Positions 30,031 through 38,526 of a stretch of 64,000 bases of DNA are shown here, in pieces. Both the position numbers and the translations under genes were made by a program. The notes under the pieces were generated by a model that had not been told where the DNA came from, made no database searches, and saw nothing but the letters and a program-made list of their open reading frames with translations. The stretch comes from Cytophaga sp. FL35 (lineage in GTDB: Bacteria > Bacteroidota > Bacteroidia > Flavobacteriales > Flavobacteriaceae): positions 124,001 through 188,000 of the forward strand of contig NZ_JACSOH010000006.1 of the NCBI RefSeq assembly GCF_014349235.1. The letters run 5' to 3'. Numbering within the stretch: position 1 is the stretch's first letter; every line of letters begins with the position of its first letter.

Positions 30031-30056
30031 AACCCGGGGTAGTTCCCGGGTTTTTT
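30031..30056 (+). terminator. terminator of the DUF4293 gene
   Basis: Stem 30031-30038 with 30045-30052 (CCCGGG core), six-base loop, then a T run. Confidence 0.85.
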
Positions 30057-30180
30057 GCTTTTTAAGGTTTCTTGTGCCTTTTCAAAAATGAATCCTAACG
30101 CATTCATTGTTAATGCTAAGCATCTTCCAGGGCCTTACATAACTAAATTTCAAGTAGCTTAGTCAGAAATAATTAAAGTA

Positions 30181-30999
30181 ATGCAGAAACCCAATAAAAG
30201 ATTGAAAGGCCAGACCTGTATTGTTACAGGTTCTAGTTCCGGGATTGGTAAGGCGGTGGCCATGGCTATGGGAACCGAGGGTGCTAACATAGTTGTCAAC
30301 TACCACAGCGGAAAGGAGAAGGCAGAGGAGGTAGCGAATTGGATAGTTCAAAACAGTTCTTGCGGCGAAGCTATTGTTTTAAAGTGCGATGTAAGCAAGG
30401 AAGATGAGGTACAACAAATGTTTCAAAAAACAATTAAGGAATTTGGAACGGTAGATGTCTGCGTCGCCAATGCAGGAATTCAAATAGACCATCCTTTGCA
30501 TGAAATGCCATTTGATGCATGGAAAAAGGTGATAGATATTAATTTAACCGGTCAATTTTTATGCGCTAGGGAGTCCATTAAGGAATTTTTACGAAGGGGT
30601 ATGCGAGAGGAGGTTTCAAAATCGTTGGGTAAAATTATCCATATGAGCTCTGTACATGAGGTTATTCCATGGGCCGGGCATGCCAATTATGCTGCCAGTA
30701 AAGGAGGTCTGGTCATGCTAATGCAGAGTATATGTCAAGAATATGGTCCTAAAAAGATTAGATGCAACAGTATTGCCCCAGGGGCCATAAAAACTGAAAT
30801 TAATAAAGATGTATGGAGTACCAAAGAAGGTCGTGATGGCATGTTGGGACTTATTCCTTACAAGAGAATTGGCATTCCAGAAGATATTGGTAGTGTTGCT
30901 TCTTGGTTGGCTTCAGATGAGTCTGAATACATAAATGGTACCACCATTTTTGTAGATGGGGGCATGACCTGTTATCCCGGTTTTACAACTAACGGATAA
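30181..30999 (+). CDS. short-chain dehydrogenase, glucose 1-dehydrogenase-like
   Basis: 272 aa NAD(P)-dependent oxidoreductase of the classical SDR fold. TGSSSGIGKAVAMAMG binds the cofactor, VANAG follows strand 4, the catalytic Ser is in HMSSVHE and the Tyr/Lys in NYAASKGG. The C-terminus has FVDGGMTCYPGF, typical of glucose 1-dehydrogenases. Substrate is therefore probably a sugar, though SDR specificity is hard to call. Followed 39 bases later by a tiny membrane-protein gene. Confidence 0.9.
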   Translation: MQKPNKRLKGQTCIVTGSSSGIGKAVAMAMGTEGANIVVNYHSGKEKAEEVANWIVQNSSCGEAIVLKCDVSKEDEVQQMFQKTIKEFGTVDVCVANAGIQIDHPLHEMPFDAWKKVIDINLTGQFLCARESIKEFLRRGMREEVSKSLGKIIHMSSVHEVIPWAGHANYAASKGGLVMLMQSICQEYGPKKIRCNSIAPGAIKTEINKDVWSTKEGRDGMLGLIPYKRIGIPEDIGSVASWLASDESEYINGTTIFVDGGMTCYPGFTTNG

Positions 31000-31038
31000 A
31001 TTTTCTAATTTCCATATCTAAATAATATCAATTGAACT

Positions 31039-31170
31039 ATGAAGAATATTCTAAGAGCGATTCTCGCAGGTTGGGGAGCAAAAAAAATGGGAGGCGGTAA
31101 ATGTGGTTGTATCGGTTTTATCGTCGTATTTATAATACTTTACTGGCTATTGGGCTACGTATTCAATTAA
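31039..31170 (+). CDS. 43-aa small membrane protein with GGGKCGCIG motif
   Basis: Small gene starting at ATG 31039. The protein opens MKNILRAILAGWGAKK, then the Gly/Cys cluster MGGGKCGCIG, then one membrane helix ending LLGYVFN. Amphipathic N-terminus plus a single transmembrane segment; the two cysteines two residues apart could bind metal or form a disulphide (speculation). Its stop codon overlaps the stop of the convergent phosphoesterase gene. Coding status inferred from composition and position. Confidence 0.55.
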   Translation: MKNILRAILAGWGAKKMGGGKCGCIGFIVVFIILYWLLGYVFN

Positions 31171-31661
31171 CGTTTTCCTAATTCAATGACCTCAAGGTCT
31201 TTTATTTCCGGCCCGTCAATTTTGAAACGGAGCATGGTCCTTACTTGGTGAAAACCGTGCTTTCCACAGGCTCCCGGATTCATATGTAAAACTTGATTCT
31301 TTTGGTCCATCATTACCTTTAGAATGTGCGAGTGCCCGCAAATAAAGAGTTTGGGTGGCTGTTTCTGTATCATTGGCCGGGTTCGTGAATTGTATTTTGG
31401 TGGATATCCTCCAATATGGGTCATAAGTACCTCCACTTGCTCACAGTAAAAATGATTGTCAAGCGGAAATTCTTTTTGTGTAATGTGGTCATCAATATTA
31501 CCATAAACGGCCCTTACAGGTTTTAGGGCTTTGAGTTTATCGGTTACCCTAAGGTCTCCAATATCTCCGGCGTGCCATATTTCATCTGCCTGTCTTGCGT
31601 ATTTAAGAATGGTATCGTCTATATGGGAGTGGGTGTCAGAAAGTAAAAGAATACGGGTCAT
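31167..31661 (-). CDS. metallophosphoesterase (YfcE/MJ0936 family)
   Basis: 164 aa calcineurin-like phosphodiesterase. All metal-binding motifs are in order: LLSDTHSH, WHAGDIGD, VYGNIDDH, LMTHIGGYPP and ICGHSHI. Short length fits the single-domain YfcE-type phosphodiesterases. Native substrate unknown. Convergent with the small gene at 31039 with overlapping stop codons and no terminator between. Confidence 0.93.
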   Translation of the reverse strand: MTRILLLSDTHSHIDDTILKYARQADEIWHAGDIGDLRVTDKLKALKPVRAVYGNIDDHITQKEFPLDNHFYCEQVEVLMTHIGGYPPKYNSRTRPMIQKQPPKLFICGHSHILKVMMDQKNQVLHMNPGACGKHGFHQVRTMLRFKIDGPEIKDLEVIELGKR

Positions 31662-31718
31662 TAATGATACTTAAGGGGATGTAATATAAAGAAATGTCTA
31701 CCTTTTAAGAAAGTAAAC

Positions 31719-31726
31719 TATCTTTG
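31719..31726 (+). promoter_or_regulatory. putative truA -7 element
   Basis: TATCTTTG matches TAnnTTTG, 26 bases before the TTG start at 31753, which supports that start. Confidence 0.4.
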
Positions 31727-31752
31727 AAATTTTACAAAACTAAGGTTTCAAG

Positions 31753-32505
31753 TTGAGATATTTTGTTGAGTTTTCATACTTCGGAAAGAATTATCACGGT
31801 TGGCAAAAACAACCTAACGCCATAACGGTTCAGGAAGTTTTGGAAGTAACTTTCTCCACCTATTTAAGGGAAACTGTTGAGCTTACCGGAGCGGGTCGCA
31901 CCGATGCGGGAGTGCATGCCAAACAGATGTACGCCCATTTTGAGAGTAATCCAATAAACGATTTGCAACAGACCGTTTATAGACTAAATGCCTTTCTTCC
32001 AGTGGATATTTCTTTAAAGAAACTACATCAGGTAGAGGAAAATGCCCATGCACGTTTTGATGCTTTTGAGAGAAGCTACGAGTATTGGATAGTCCTAGAA
32101 AAAAATCCATTTTATACTGAATGTGCTCACTATGTGAAGGTTCCATTGGATATTGAAAAAATGAACGAAGCCGCCGCCTTACTACTGGACCATAAAGATT
32201 TTGAATGCTTTTCAAGATCCAATACCGATGTAAAAACATTTCTCTGCGTCGTTAAAAAAGCAGTGTGGGAAGTAAGAGAGGATAAACTGGTTTTTTCCAT
32301 AACAGCCGATCGATTTTTGAGAAATATGGTGCGTGCCGTGGTTGGTACACTGTTGGAAGTGGGTATGGGCAAATGGGATCTGCCCTATGTTAAAACCGTA
32401 CTAAATAGCAGGGACAGAAGTAAGGCCGGTGCCTCTGTACCGGCAAAAGGCTTATATTTGACCTCTGTTTTATATCCTAAAAAGACCCTTTCAGCGCATG
32501 GATAA
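31753..32505 (+). CDS. truA: tRNA pseudouridine synthase A (TTG start)
   Basis: 250 aa. Makes pseudouridine at positions 38-40 of tRNA anticodon arms. The start codon is TTG: the protein MRYFVEFSYFGKNYHGWQ aligns with the usual TruA N-terminus exactly there and no ATG fits. Catalytic Asp is in TGAGRTDAGVHA; FLRNMVRAVVGTLLEVG is the conserved C-terminal region. Its last 8 bases overlap the ABC exporter gene. Confidence 0.95.
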   Translation: MRYFVEFSYFGKNYHGWQKQPNAITVQEVLEVTFSTYLRETVELTGAGRTDAGVHAKQMYAHFESNPINDLQQTVYRLNAFLPVDISLKKLHQVEENAHARFDAFERSYEYWIVLEKNPFYTECAHYVKVPLDIEKMNEAAALLLDHKDFECFSRSNTDVKTFLCVVKKAVWEVREDKLVFSITADRFLRNMVRAVVGTLLEVGMGKWDLPYVKTVLNSRDRSKAGASVPAKGLYLTSVLYPKKTLSAHG

Positions 32506-34264
32506 AGATTCTGGTAAAGCCTTTGATGTTCGACTTTTTAGACGCCTAATGGCGCATACCAGACCTTATAGGCTCACATTTTATGGTGTCGCGCTTGCTG
32601 CTATACTTCTATCGGCATTTGCAGTGATGATACCATACATTGTTCAAAAAATAATTGATAATGCCATTTTGGAGCCCAATGGCGAAAAACTATTGAATCT
32701 TAGTGTAATCATGTTAGTGGTTCTCTTGGGGCAGGTAATTTGTCAATTGCTCTTTAACTACTATGCCAACTGGTTGGGGGAATCGGTAATAAAAGATGTG
32801 CGAATCAATCTTTTCAGGCACATGCTGGGCTTTAGAATGAAGTACTTTGATACTTCTTCATTAGGGGTTTTGGTAACCCGTGCGGTAGCTGATATGCAGC
32901 GGATCGGTGAAATTTTCAGCCAAGGTTTTTTTATGATTGTGGCAGACTTGCTTAAAATGTTCGCTGCTGCAGGGATGATGTTATACCTAAATTGGAAATT
33001 GGCTCTCATTGTTTTTGCCATTCTACCTGTTATCCTTTATGCTACGCGATTATTCCAAAAAGCAATGAAAGTTGCGTTTATAGATGTAAGGGCCGAGGTT
33101 TCTAATCTCAACTCCTTTGTGCAGGAGCGCTTAACGGGCATGAAAATTGTGCAGTTGTTCACACGCGAAAAAATTGAAAGCGATAATTTTAGGGTCATCA
33201 ATGAGAAGCATCAAAATGCATGGCTCAAAACGGTTTGGTACAACTCTATCTTTTTTCCCATTGCCGAAATAGTCTCGTCCGTAGCCATTGGTTTGGTGGT
33301 TTGGTACGGAGGTCTTCAAAATGTTGCCAATATAACTGCGGATTTGGCAGGAACTATTTTCGCCTTTATTATGTATATAGAAATTTTGTTTAGGCCTTTA
33401 AGGCAAATTGCAGATAAGTTCAATACACTGCAAATGGGTATGGTGGCCGCCAATAGGGTTTTTAAAATTTTGGATACACAAAGTAATATTCAGGATGTAG
33501 GGGAAATTGAAAAAGAGAATGTTAGTGGAAACCTTACGTTTTCAGACGTTCGTTTCGGTTATTTGGAGGATGAGGAGGTGCTTCATGGTATTTCTTTTGA
33601 AGTGAAAGCAGGGGAAACCGTAGCCATTGTGGGTGCTACCGGTGCCGGTAAATCTACTATCATCAACCTATTGAACCGATTCTACGAAATCAATTCTGGA
33701 AGCATCCTTGTGGATGGTATCAACATTCGAGATTTTAAATTAAGCTCCCTTCGCGCTCAAATCGCCGTAGTGCTTCAAGACGTATTTCTTTTTGCCGATA
33801 CCATAGAGAATAATATTTCCTTAAAAAATCCTTCCGTTAGCTTAGAGCAAATAATAGCGGCAGCCAATGAAATAGGAGTGGATGAGTTTATCACCAGTTT
33901 GCCTGGGGGATATCAATATAACGTAAAAGAAAGGGGCACAATGCTCTCCAGTGGTCAACGGCAATTGATTGCATTCTTACGTGCATATGTAAGCGACCCT
34001 AGTATTTTGGTACTGGATGAAGCTACATCCTCAGTAGATACCTATTCTGAGCAATTGATTCAACGCGCTACCGAAAAAATCACCGAAGGGCGAACCTCCA
34101 TTATTATCGCCCACCGATTGGCTACCATTAAAAAGGCCGATAAAATTATTGTCATGGATGCCGGTAAAATTGTGGAAACAGGTACACATAAACAACTTCT
34201 TAAACAAGGAGGCTATTACAGTAAGTTGTACGAAGCGCAATTTATGGAAGAAAAAGTGGCTTAA
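32498..34264 (+). CDS. ABC exporter, fused permease and ATPase (MsbA-like)
   Basis: 588 aa half-transporter that should work as a homodimer in the inner membrane. Six helices in the first ~310 residues, then an ATPase domain with Walker A GATGAGKST (about 382), Q-loop VVLQDVFLF, signature LSSGQRQ, Walker B ILVLDEATSSVD and the switch AHRL. All catalytic residues are intact. Cargo (lipid or drug) is not readable. Starts inside truA's end, so co-translated. Its stop overlaps the stop of convergent cdaA. Confidence 0.93.
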   Translation: MDKDSGKAFDVRLFRRLMAHTRPYRLTFYGVALAAILLSAFAVMIPYIVQKIIDNAILEPNGEKLLNLSVIMLVVLLGQVICQLLFNYYANWLGESVIKDVRINLFRHMLGFRMKYFDTSSLGVLVTRAVADMQRIGEIFSQGFFMIVADLLKMFAAAGMMLYLNWKLALIVFAILPVILYATRLFQKAMKVAFIDVRAEVSNLNSFVQERLTGMKIVQLFTREKIESDNFRVINEKHQNAWLKTVWYNSIFFPIAEIVSSVAIGLVVWYGGLQNVANITADLAGTIFAFIMYIEILFRPLRQIADKFNTLQMGMVAANRVFKILDTQSNIQDVGEIEKENVSGNLTFSDVRFGYLEDEEVLHGISFEVKAGETVAIVGATGAGKSTIINLLNRFYEINSGSILVDGINIRDFKLSSLRAQIAVVLQDVFLFADTIENNISLKNPSVSLEQIIAAANEIGVDEFITSLPGGYQYNVKERGTMLSSGQRQLIAFLRAYVSDPSILVLDEATSSVDTYSEQLIQRATEKITEGRTSIIIAHRLATIKKADKIIVMDAGKIVETGTHKQLLKQGGYYSKLYEAQFMEEKVA

Positions 34265-34270
34265 TCCACT
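34250..34270 (-). terminator. possible cdaA terminator within overlapping stops
   Basis: Five-base stem (34255-34259 with 34266-34270) spanning both overlapping stop codons, followed on the minus strand by a T run. Short stem, so weak. Confidence 0.35.
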
Positions 34271-35049
34271 AAATCATTCTTAATGATTTCTATAAGTTCG
34301 TTCAAGTCCGCATAGTCTGTGAACTCCCCATTTTTTATGTAGGAGATGTTGCCTGTCTCTTCACTTACTACCAGTGCCAAGGCATCGGTTTTTTCGGTAA
34401 TGCCCACGGCGGCCCTGTGTCTAAGTCCAAATCGAAGAGGGATATTCCTTTTGTTTGAAACGGGTAAGATGACCCTTGTGGCTACAATGTGATTGTCCTC
34501 AATTACGGCAGCACCGTCATGTAGGGGACTGTTTTTATAAAAAATACTTTCTAAAATTGGTTTGTTTACTTCCGCATACATTTTGTCACCCGAAGATTTG
34601 ATAAAGTCCAAGGATGTATTTCTTTCAATAACTATGAGGGCTCCGGTTTTGGTGGTGTTCATTTTTTTGCAGGCAGATATGATCGCATCTACATCAGTGG
34701 AAGTATTTAAGCTATCTTCCTTCAAAAATTTAAAATGTTTCAGGAATTTTTTCCGGTTGGAAAAATTGGTGGACCCCACCATGAGGAGGAATTTACGTAT
34801 TTCTTGTTGAAAAACGATGATTAGGGCTATGAGTCCTACCTGCATAAAAGCACCCACCAAACTGCTGATCATTTCCATTCCAAGGAGTTCTGTGAGTTTC
34901 CAAAAACCCCAAATGATAACGATTCCTATAAAGATATTGATGGCTGCCGATCCGCGTACAAGTTTGTACACATAGTAGAGAAGAACGGCTACCAGAAAAA
35001 TATCCAGTAAGTCGGTTACATTAAATTCCAGAAAATTGAGAAAGTCCAA
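34261..35049 (-). CDS. cdaA: diadenylate cyclase (c-di-AMP synthase)
   Basis: 262 aa. Makes cyclic di-AMP from two ATP, a second messenger for osmolyte and cell-wall control. Three N-terminal membrane helices, then the DAC/DisA_N domain with the catalytic DGA in PLHDGAAVIEDN and the RHR motif in LRFGLRHRAAVGITE, then ALALVVSEETG. The layout matches CdaA rather than DisA, which has a DNA-binding end. Directly downstream of folP, a common pairing in this phylum. Confidence 0.95.
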   Translation of the reverse strand: MDFLNFLEFNVTDLLDIFLVAVLLYYVYKLVRGSAAINIFIGIVIIWGFWKLTELLGMEMISSLVGAFMQVGLIALIIVFQQEIRKFLLMVGSTNFSNRKKFLKHFKFLKEDSLNTSTDVDAIISACKKMNTTKTGALIVIERNTSLDFIKSSGDKMYAEVNKPILESIFYKNSPLHDGAAVIEDNHIVATRVILPVSNKRNIPLRFGLRHRAAVGITEKTDALALVVSEETGNISYIKNGEFTDYADLNELIEIIKNDLVD

Positions 35050-35072
35050 AATTGGGAGGAGTTTTTGTAAAA

Positions 35073-35909
35073 TTAGGAAAATAATTCGCTCTTCAGGTTT
35101 TCTACAAGTTTAACACATTCCTTGGCTTCTTTAACGTCATGGACGCGTAAAATATTGGCTCCTTTTACAAGAGCCACCATGTTTAGAGCCGTAGTGCCAT
35201 TTAGGGCATTTTTTGCATCGGTATCCAAACTTTTGTAGATCATGGACTTTCGGCTTAGACCGATTAAAAGTGGGTGTTCTAAGATGTTAAATAGTTCTAG
35301 AGCACCTAAAAGTTGAAAATTCTGTTCCAAGGTTTTGGCGAATCCAAACCCGGGGTCAATAATCACATCAACAATTCCCAAGGCCTTTGTAGCTGCGGTT
35401 CGCTCCGCAAAATACGTCAATATATCTGTTAGCAAATTTTCATATTGCGTTAAAGATTGCATGGTTTTTGGGGTTCCACGCATGTGCATCATGATGTAAG
35501 GTACATGCAGTTGGGCAATAGTTGAAAGCATTTTGTCATCCATAAGTCCGGCGGATATATCATTGATAAGGGCCGCCCCGGAATTGATACACTCTTTGGC
35601 AACTCGGCTTCTGAAAGTATCAATAGATAGGTTTATGTCCTTGAATTCCTTGGTAAGAAGTTGAACTATTGGTACTATGCGTTGCAATTCTTCTTCCTCG
35701 CTCACAAAATCTGCACCCGGTCTGGAACTATAGGCGCCTACATCTATAAAAGTTGCTCCCTCGGCCAGCATTTTTTCGGTTTGATTTAAAATTTGGGATT
35801 CTTGGGTGTAATTTCCGCCATCAAAAAAGGAATCTGGAGTAATGTTTAGTATCCCCATGATTTTAGGGGTGGATAAGTCAATCAGTTGGCCTAGGCAGTT
35901 AATGGTCAT
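35073..35909 (-). CDS. folP: dihydropteroate synthase
   Basis: 278 aa. Joins p-aminobenzoate to dihydropterin pyrophosphate in folate synthesis, the sulfonamide target. Motifs: MGILNITPDSFFDGG (about 18-32), FIDVGAYSSRPGA, LSIDTFRS, INDISAG, IMMHMRGTPKTMQ, DPGFGFAKT, LIGLSRKS and ILRVHDV. Complete, with no missing active-site loop. 23 bases upstream of cdaA and probably co-transcribed. Confidence 0.96.
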   Translation of the reverse strand: MTINCLGQLIDLSTPKIMGILNITPDSFFDGGNYTQESQILNQTEKMLAEGATFIDVGAYSSRPGADFVSEEEELQRIVPIVQLLTKEFKDINLSIDTFRSRVAKECINSGAALINDISAGLMDDKMLSTIAQLHVPYIMMHMRGTPKTMQSLTQYENLLTDILTYFAERTAATKALGIVDVIIDPGFGFAKTLEQNFQLLGALELFNILEHPLLIGLSRKSMIYKSLDTDAKNALNGTTALNMVALVKGANILRVHDVKEAKECVKLVENLKSELFS

Positions 35910-36015
35910 TTTACGTAAAGTTGAAGCGCTATCATTTGAAAAACCAAGTTTAAAACACGAACTTTGAGCAATTCAAAATTTTGTGTGAAATTTACGCAAA
36001 TTAGAAACGATATCC

Positions 36016-36564
36016 ATGCCAGAAACTTCCCAGCAGTATGACGAGGTCATAAAAACGTGTCGCGAGTTGTTCAAGAATAAAATGAAGGACTATGGGAGTG
36101 CCTGGAGAATTTTACGCCTACCTTCCCTTACCGATCAAATTTACATCAAGGCACAGCGAATTAGGGGACTTCAAGAAAATGAGGTTAGAAAAGTAGATGA
36201 GGGGGAACGCTCCGAATTTATCGGCATTATCAATTACTCCATAATGGCTTTGATCCAATTACAAAAAGGCGTGGCGGAACAACCGGATTTGGACCCGGAC
36301 TCGGCCGTTGAACTTTACGATTGGCATACCGCAGATACCAAGCAGCTTATGGAGAACAAAAATCATGACTATGGGGAGGCCTGGAGGGATATGCGAGTAA
36401 GTTCGCTAACCGACCTTATTCTTCAAAAAATTTTACGTGTTAAACAAATTGAGGATAACAAAGGTAAGACCTTGGTGAGCGAAGGAATAGATGCCAATTA
36501 CCAAGATATGGTGAATTATGCAGTCTTTGCACTTATACACCTTAATGAAAAATCCGGTTCCTAA
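36016..36564 (+). CDS. DUF1599 family protein with internal duplication
   Basis: 182 aa, helical. Two copies of one unit: residues ~12-65 (ELFKNKMKDYGSAWRILRLPSLTDQ) and ~108-160 (QLMENKNHDYGEAWRDMRVSSLTDL), each ending in a NYSIMALIQLQ/NYAVFALIHLN helix. DUF1599 has also been called a nucleotide-modification-associated domain; no enzymatic activity is established to my knowledge. Gap of one base to the next gene; leads the operon through tpiA to prmA. Confidence 0.88.
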   Translation: MPETSQQYDEVIKTCRELFKNKMKDYGSAWRILRLPSLTDQIYIKAQRIRGLQENEVRKVDEGERSEFIGIINYSIMALIQLQKGVAEQPDLDPDSAVELYDWHTADTKQLMENKNHDYGEAWRDMRVSSLTDLILQKILRVKQIEDNKGKTLVSEGIDANYQDMVNYAVFALIHLNEKSGS

Positions 36565-36565
36565 G

Positions 36566-37663
36566 ATGAAGTATGTAGTTGGTATAAGTAGGGTATTTGT
36601 TGGGATTCTTTTTATTATCAGCGGATTTATAAAACTGAATGACCCTGTAGGGTTTTCTTTTAAACTGGAAGAATATTTTAGCCAAGGAGTGCTAGATATG
36701 CCTGTATTTGAGCCTTATGCACTGGCAATTTCCATATTCGTTGTAATCTTCGAAGTGCTGTTGGGTGTTATGCTTTTAGTGGGGTTCAGGGTGAAATTTA
36801 CGGTATGGAGCCTATTGATTATGATTGTAGGCTTTACATTTTTGACCTTTTACTCCGCATACTATAATAAAGTTACGGATTGTGGGTGTTTTGGAGATGC
36901 CATAAAATTGACGCCCTGGGAATCTTTTACCAAGGATATTATACTGTTGGTATTAATATTGGCGCTGTTTATAGGGCAAAAGTATATCACACCCCTTTTT
37001 AGCTTTAAAGGGCGTTCCATTGTTATGGTTATCTCTTTGATGTTGTGTATTGCGTATTGTAATCATGTGCTCAATCATCTACCTGTCATAGATTTTAGGC
37101 CCTATAAAATTGGGGCTAATATTGAGGATGGAATGAGCGTACCGGAAGATGCTCCTAAGCCTATTTACGATTACGCATGGAAATTTGATGTGAACGGAGA
37201 GGAAAAAGTAATTGTTACCCAAGGGGATTATCCACAAGTCAATGGTGAGTTTATAGATGTGGAAACAACTGAAGTTCAAAAAGGTTATGAACCTCCCGTG
37301 CATGATTTTACCATTGAACAAGATGGCGAGGATTTCGCTGCAAGTTTGCTTCAAGAGTCTAAATTGTTGATGGTAATTGCCTATGATCTTCGTAAAACGA
37401 ATGAGGAGGCTTATGCTGAAGTAAAATCCGTAACGGACCAAGCTAAAAGCAACGGTTATAAAGTCATTGGGATGTCCGCTTCCAATAGTGAACAGACCCA
37501 GGCCTTAATCGACAATCATAAACTGGATTTTGAATTCTATTTCACGGATGAGACCACTTTAAAGACCATTGTGCGTTCCAACCCTGGAATGTTGGTTTTA
37601 GAGAAAGGAACCATCAAACAAAAAGTACATTATAACGATTTGGACGAGTTGAAATTCAATTGA
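36566..37663 (+). CDS. DoxX/MauE-like membrane protein with thioredoxin-like C-terminus (BT_3928 type)
   Basis: 365 aa from the ATG at 36566; an upstream in-frame start would lie inside the DUF1599 gene. The first ~150 residues are four helices with the DoxX/MauE pattern FVGILFIISGFIKLNDPVGF and the Cys pair TDCGCFGDAIKLTPWE. The soluble half (about 240-365) looks like a thioredoxin fold without CxxC: LLMVIAYDLRKTN, VIGMSASNSEQ, FYFTDETTLKTIVRSNPGMLVL. Homologues sit next to tpiA across Bacteroidota. MauE-like quinone/disulphide chemistry is an inference. Confidence 0.87.
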   Translation: MKYVVGISRVFVGILFIISGFIKLNDPVGFSFKLEEYFSQGVLDMPVFEPYALAISIFVVIFEVLLGVMLLVGFRVKFTVWSLLIMIVGFTFLTFYSAYYNKVTDCGCFGDAIKLTPWESFTKDIILLVLILALFIGQKYITPLFSFKGRSIVMVISLMLCIAYCNHVLNHLPVIDFRPYKIGANIEDGMSVPEDAPKPIYDYAWKFDVNGEEKVIVTQGDYPQVNGEFIDVETTEVQKGYEPPVHDFTIEQDGEDFAASLLQESKLLMVIAYDLRKTNEEAYAEVKSVTDQAKSNGYKVIGMSASNSEQTQALIDNHKLDFEFYFTDETTLKTIVRSNPGMLVLEKGTIKQKVHYNDLDELKFN

Positions 37664-37714
37664 TTTTCAAACGGCCTTATTTATTTAACCATGAACACTA
37701 AAAATTAAAATAAA

Positions 37715-38464
37715 ATGAGAAGCAAAATAGTTGCCGGAAACTGGAAAATGAACAAGAATGCGGCGGAGACCGAAGCCTTATTAACGGAATTAGCTGCAAA
37801 ACTGCCAGATACTAATGCCCAAGTGATGGTTGCTCCAACTTTTGTTAATTTGGCTGGAGCTGTTCGTTCTTTGGAGTCTTCTGTAATTCAGGTAATTGCT
37901 CAAAATATGCACTTTGCGGAAAGCGGGGCGTATACCGGAGAAATTTCTGCAGACATGCTTCTTGGCATTGGAGTGGAAACGGTTATTTTAGGTCACTCTG
38001 AAAGAAGGGCATATTTTAAGGAAGATGATGCTATCTTAGCTCAAAAGGTAAAAGCTGCCTTGGACAAGAATATGAAAGTTATGTTCTGTTTTGGAGAAGA
38101 GCTGGAGGATAGAAAATCCGGTAATCATTTTAATGTTGTAGAGAGCCAATTGAAGAATGCCTTGTTTTCGTTAGATGCATCGGCTTGGAGCAGTATTATT
38201 TTGGCCTATGAACCGGTTTGGGCCATAGGAACCGGAGAAACTGCTTCTCCAGAACAAGCACAGGAGATGCATGCTTTTATACGTAAAACGATTACCGATG
38301 CCTACGATGCCAGCATTGCTGGAAATGTTTCCATTTTGTACGGTGGTAGTGTAAAGCCTGCCAATGCAAAGGAAATCTTTGGAAAGCCAGATGTGGATGG
38401 CGGACTTATTGGAGGGGCTTCTTTAAAAGCCGATGACTTCGTGGCCATCATTGAGGCTATCTAA
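37715..38464 (+). CDS. tpiA: triose-phosphate isomerase
   Basis: 249 aa. Interconverts dihydroxyacetone phosphate and glyceraldehyde 3-phosphate in glycolysis. N-terminal NWKMNKN (Lys12-type), catalytic His in ILGHSERR, catalytic Glu in LAYEPVWAIGTG, phosphate loop YGGSVKPAN and GGLIGGASL. Normal length. Between the DoxX-like gene (51 bases) and prmA. Confidence 0.97.
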   Translation: MRSKIVAGNWKMNKNAAETEALLTELAAKLPDTNAQVMVAPTFVNLAGAVRSLESSVIQVIAQNMHFAESGAYTGEISADMLLGIGVETVILGHSERRAYFKEDDAILAQKVKAALDKNMKVMFCFGEELEDRKSGNHFNVVESQLKNALFSLDASAWSSIILAYEPVWAIGTGETASPEQAQEMHAFIRKTITDAYDASIAGNVSILYGGSVKPANAKEIFGKPDVDGGLIGGASLKADDFVAIIEAI

Positions 38465-38493
38465 AAAAAATTGATGAGACATCATAAATAAAT

Positions 38494-38525
38494 AGGGGAG
38501 TGTTCTGCACTCCTCTTTGATTTTG
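38494..38525 (+). terminator. weak terminator or attenuator between tpiA and prmA
   Basis: Nine-base stem with one wobble (38494-38502 with 38508-38516), then TTTGATTTTG; prmA begins at once, so it may only partly reduce read-through. Confidence 0.5.
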
Positions 38526-38526
38526 T

